The notes under the pieces are model-generated. The model was given only the letters and a program-made list of their open reading frames with translations. It had not been told where the DNA came from and ran no database searches. Position numbers and translations under genes: made by a program. Source: JACMRI01 sp043778625 (GTDB lineage Bacteria > Bacteroidota > Bacteroidia > UBA4408). From it: a stretch of 7,390 bases of DNA. The stretch covers positions 1 through 7,390 of the forward strand of contig JAYWFU010000064.1 in assembly GCA_043778625.1 (NCBI GenBank), read 5' to 3'. Below, piece by piece: positions 7,189 through 7,390 of this stretch (the first letter of the stretch is position 1; every line of letters starts with the position of its first letter).

Positions 7189-7220
7189 CATACATAACGT
7201 GTTATTTAATTAATAAAGGA

Positions 7221-7224
7221 CTAA
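7221..7224. other. Probable IS5-type target site CTAA flanking the insertion sequence
   Basis: CTAA sits directly before the inferred insertion sequence tip GAGCCTGTTTAAA. It fits the YTAR target often duplicated by IS5-family elements. The matching copy would lie beyond the right edge, so the duplication cannot be confirmed here. Confidence 0.45.
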
Positions 7225-7390
7225 GAGCCTGTTTAAATTTTATTCAATAATAATTTTATGGCAGAAATTTTAACCATTTCTTCAGCTGTTTCAAAAAGCA
7301 TCTCGTAATTTCTACATAATCTCCTGTCATTATCAAACCAAGAAAATGTTCTTTCTATCACCCATCGTTTGGGAATAGGAGTAAAGGCTT
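7225..7390 (-). mobile_element. IS5-family insertion sequence, transposase-3' end only (runs off the window)
   Basis: The element is inferred to begin at 7225 with GAGCCTGTTTAAA, a terminal-inverted-repeat-like sequence eight bases beyond the transposase stop codon. The transposase reads towards this tip, so this is the right end in element orientation. The other end lies outside the window, so the inverted repeat pair and target duplication are not verifiable. The exact boundary is an inference from the coding end and the CTAA target. Confidence 0.65.
7233..7390 (-). CDS. IS5-family transposase, C-terminal fragment (5' part outside the window)
   Basis: Reading the minus strand from the right edge gives 51 residues and a TAA at 7233-7235. 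The segment PKRWVIERTFSWFDNDRRLC is the C-terminal part of the DDE catalytic domain of IS5-family transposases; the glutamate in WVIERTF is the expected third catalytic residue, followed by the usual RRL..NYE region. The remainder (ETAEEMVKISAIKLLLNKI) is the short helical tail that normally ends these proteins. The enzyme cuts and rejoins the element's ends. The two catalytic aspartates would be encoded beyond base 7390, so whether the gene is intact cannot be judged. No stop or shift is seen in the visible part. Confidence 0.88.
   Translation of the reverse strand, partial: AFTPIPKRWVIERTFSWFDNDRRLCRNYEMLFETAEEMVKISAIKLLLNKI

Noticed and set aside
7194..7205. ATAAC-GT-GTTAT inverted repeat after the membrane protein gene, as a terminator
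   Set aside because: The arms are five bases with a two-base centre, the stem is AT-rich, and no U-run follows directly. It cannot be called a terminator or an operator with confidence.
1..7390. tRNA, rRNA, CRISPR array or riboswitch
   Set aside because: I saw no regularly spaced repeats and no recognisable RNA gene, and all gaps between genes are shorter than 200 bases.

Overview
The window looks like a low-to-moderate GC member of the Bacteroidota. Three things point there: an alternative complex III (ACIII) gene set of the Bacteroidota type, an ActB with the 'TAT-variant' internal twin-arginine signal, and several perfect matches to the Bacteroidota -7 promoter element TAnnTTTG instead of sigma70-like boxes. 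Shine-Dalgarno sequences are weak or absent, which also fits. The genus cannot be named from the sequence.

Layout. About 5/6 of the window is a minus-strand respiratory cluster, in transcription order ctaB (heme O synthase, 6010-5159), actA (membrane-anchored six-heme cytochrome c, 5035-3794), actB (periplasmic iron-sulfur subunit, 3718-542) and actC (NrfD-like quinol-oxidising membrane subunit, starting at 506 and leaving the window at base 1). To the right, a divergent intergenic region (6011-6204) carries one promoter-like element facing each way. It is followed on the plus strand by an AT-rich stretch (6205-7188) encoding a polytopic membrane protein of unknown function, cut in two by one in-frame TAG codon. 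The right edge (7225-7390) is the end of an IS5-family insertion sequence, with the C-terminus of its transposase on the minus strand.

How the genes work together. ActC takes electrons from menaquinol in the membrane. ActB holds four Fe-S clusters and ActA the c-type hemes, and the complex passes electrons to a cytochrome c or directly to a heme-copper oxidase. ActD, ActE, ActF and the oxidase genes would be expected beyond base 1. CtaB makes heme O, the precursor of the heme A needed by such an oxidase, so its position upstream of actA fits a shared aerobic respiration locus.

No undescribed system is evident. The points most worth a second look are the amber-split membrane protein gene, the six-heme ActA fusion, the lipobox at the end of the Tat signal of ActB together with its His-rich tail, and the change from a conserved operon to AT-rich accessory DNA ending in a transposon.
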